A stretch of 14,027 nucleotides of DNA from an uncultured bacterium (GTDB lineage: Bacteria > Patescibacteriota > Minisyncoccia > Moranbacterales > GWC2-37-73). Below, one piece after another: positions 12,905 through 14,027 of this stretch. The stretch is taken from assembly GCA_903824515.1 (NCBI GenBank), contig CAIJXA010000048.1:1-14027 (forward strand), in the 5' to 3' direction. Below the pieces are notes generated by a model. It ran no database searches and was not told the origin of the DNA. It was given only the letters and a program-made list of their open reading frames with translations. Position numbers and translations under genes: made by a program. How positions within the stretch are numbered: position 1 is the stretch's first letter; each line of letters opens with the position of its first letter.

Positions 12905-14027
12905 ATGCAAAATAATAATTCGAATTATCTAGCAAAGCAAATTGAAACAATTGGAAGAATTTTGAAAAACAAAATGTTGTTTTTGGCAATTTTTTCAATT
13001 ACTTTTTTGTTTGCGCCAAATGTAAAGGTTAGTGCTTTGGGGTATGATTGGCAAGAGACCGGGCCGAAGTCTGCTGCCAAGGGTTGGTCGGCCGAGGCTT
13101 CCAGTTCCGATGGGCTTAAGCTTATAGCGGCAGCATATAACAATGGGCTGTATCTTTCCATAGATGGCGGCGCAACATGGGCACAGACGGGTCCCAAGGA
13201 TGGTGGCAGCAACTTTATCGACAGATGGGAGAATGTTGCTTCAAGCTCTGATGGCTTGACGCTTTTTGCAATGAAAGCATATCCCCAGGCATATTATTTG
13301 TCCACTGATGGCGGCGCAACATGGGCACAGACGGGCCCCAAGGATGGTGGCGGTCAGTATCTATCAAAAGAATGGCTAGGGATAGCGATGAGCGCTGACG
13401 GCAGGTATCTTATTGTTAGCGACTATAATAATCCTTACGATAGCAATCCAAGTGGAAGACTTTATTTGTCCACCGATAGAGGTACAACCTGGACCGAGAC
13501 GGGCCCTAAGGACGGCGGCGGAAATTATGCCAATAAGCACTGGGTAACGCTTTCTTCAAACTCCGATGGGGCGTATCTTTATGCCGGTGAGGGTGACTAT
13601 TATAGCGCCGGTCGTCTATATGTTTCCACTGATAGTGGTTTGACATGGGTTGAGACGGGCCCCAAGGATGGTGGAGGAAACTACATTAATCGCTATTGGG
13701 GAGGTATTTCCTCGAGTTCGAATGGAAAATATGTCCTTGCTGCAAACGATAGTGCCCTTTATACCTCGGATGACTTTGGAGCAACGTGGGTGGCAAGTGT
13801 TCCTGCTGGGTCAACCGGGACGGAATATTGGTCCGGGATTTCGGTAAGTGGCGATGGAAGCCATCTGATTGCGAGCGCATCATATGAGGGCAAACCGGAT
13901 GTGCATGATGGACGGATATATGTATCCACCGATCATGGCGCTAGTTGGATTGAGACTCAACCGGCCGGCAATACAGATCAGTCTTGGAATTATGTGGCCT
14001 CTAGCGTGGATGGATTACAGCTTATTA
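12905..14027 (+). CDS. Secreted Asp-box (BNR) repeat beta-propeller protein, 5' part
   Basis: The frame stays open for 374 codons to the window edge, so the C-terminus is missing. An N-terminal basic stretch precedes a hydrophobic segment (about 24-36) with a possible signal-peptidase site after VSA (residue 44). The secreted part has at least six Asp-boxes of the S-x-D-x-G-x-T/S-W type with Asp at residues 87, 135, 191, 243, 289 and 343, spaced 46-56 residues. Each marks a beta-propeller blade as in sialidases and Vps10/sortilin-like proteins. After five of them comes W-x-(Q/E/A)-T/S, and in four of these TGPKDGG. No sialidase catalytic residues (Arg triad) could be identified, so a surface binding or structural role is more likely than an enzyme. 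Met24 (12974) is an alternative start that would shorten the signal peptide; neither has a good SD. Confidence 0.88.
   Translation, partial: MQNNNSNYLAKQIETIGRILKNKMLFLAIFSITFLFAPNVKVSALGYDWQETGPKSAAKGWSAEASSSDGLKLIAAAYNNGLYLSIDGGATWAQTGPKDGGSNFIDRWENVASSSDGLTLFAMKAYPQAYYLSTDGGATWAQTGPKDGGGQYLSKEWLGIAMSADGRYLIVSDYNNPYDSNPSGRLYLSTDRGTTWTETGPKDGGGNYANKHWVTLSSNSDGAYLYAGEGDYYSAGRLYVSTDSGLTWVETGPKDGGGNYINRYWGGISSSSNGKYVLAANDSALYTSDDFGATWVASVPAGSTGTEYWSGISVSGDGSHLIASASYEGKPDVHDGRIYVSTDHGASWIETQPAGNTDQSWNYVASSVDGLQLI
13163..13980 (+). repeat. Intragenic Asp-box repeats, two nearly identical at DNA level
   Basis: Repeat starts are at 13163, 13307, 13475, 13631, 13769 and 13931. The first two copies share about 45 bases with a single difference, including synonymous positions. 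The later copies share only the protein pattern. This points to recent duplication or gene conversion between the first two blades. Confidence 0.85.

Noticed and set aside
12925..13212. Minus-strand ORF at the start of the Asp-box gene
   Set aside because: The plus-strand frame shows signal peptide and repeated Asp-boxes, so the opposite frame is a shadow.
1..14027. CRISPR array, insertion sequence or prophage
   Set aside because: No regularly spaced direct repeats with unique spacers, no transposase or integrase ORF, and no phage structural genes were seen.
1..14027. TGA recoded as glycine or tryptophan
   Set aside because: TGA ends several genes at sensible family lengths, for example rsmI, and Trp is encoded by TGG throughout.
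12905..14027. Catalytic sialidase
   Set aside because: Only Asp-boxes are visible; the arginine triad and catalytic Tyr/Glu of sialidases could not be located in the available part.

Overview
The window looks like a piece of a small-genome bacterium of the Candidate Phyla Radiation (Patescibacteria, Parcubacteria-like). This is inferred from AT-rich intergenic DNA, short and mostly single-gene transcription units, SD-less starts on housekeeping genes, a 690-residue RNase J with a long disordered N-terminus, a 236-residue RsmI, and orphan small proteins beside FGE-fold proteins. TGA is used as a normal stop (e.g. 1780-1782, 3254-3256, 8108-8110), so TGA-recoding lineages are unlikely. No marker gene fixes the taxon more precisely.

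Left part (1-3320): a structured non-coding stretch (about 180-350), then three accessory genes. These are an 84-residue acidic protein, a degenerate FGE-sulfatase/SUMF1-fold protein, and a 415-residue orphan membrane protein. Each has a clear Shine-Dalgarno sequence and a strong intrinsic terminator, and promoter-like boxes can be placed for the last two.

Middle part (3321-8110): housekeeping and repair genes with no recognisable SD: uvrA (nucleotide excision repair), a minus-strand YdjM/DUF457-like membrane protein, and rsmI (16S rRNA 2'-O-methylation). rsmI starts inside an 8-bp tandem repeat and carries a likely in-frame palindrome insertion.

Second accessory part (8111-9823): a small zinc-ribbon protein and a second, more canonical FGE-fold paralogue, again SD-led and each ended by a strong terminator.

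Right part (9824-14027): about 470 bp of structured non-coding DNA with a near-consensus promoter but no ORF, tRNA-Leu(CAG), an RNase J gene with its own promoter and terminator, and the 5' part of a secreted Asp-box (BNR) beta-propeller protein that runs off the window end.

The most interesting points are: the pair of FGE/C-type-lectin-fold paralogues with divergent C-terminal segments (the fold and position targeted by diversity-generating retroelements, although no reverse transcriptase is in view); an RNase J in which the usual motif-C metal-binding His appears as Tyr; and the tandem repeat and palindrome associated with rsmI.
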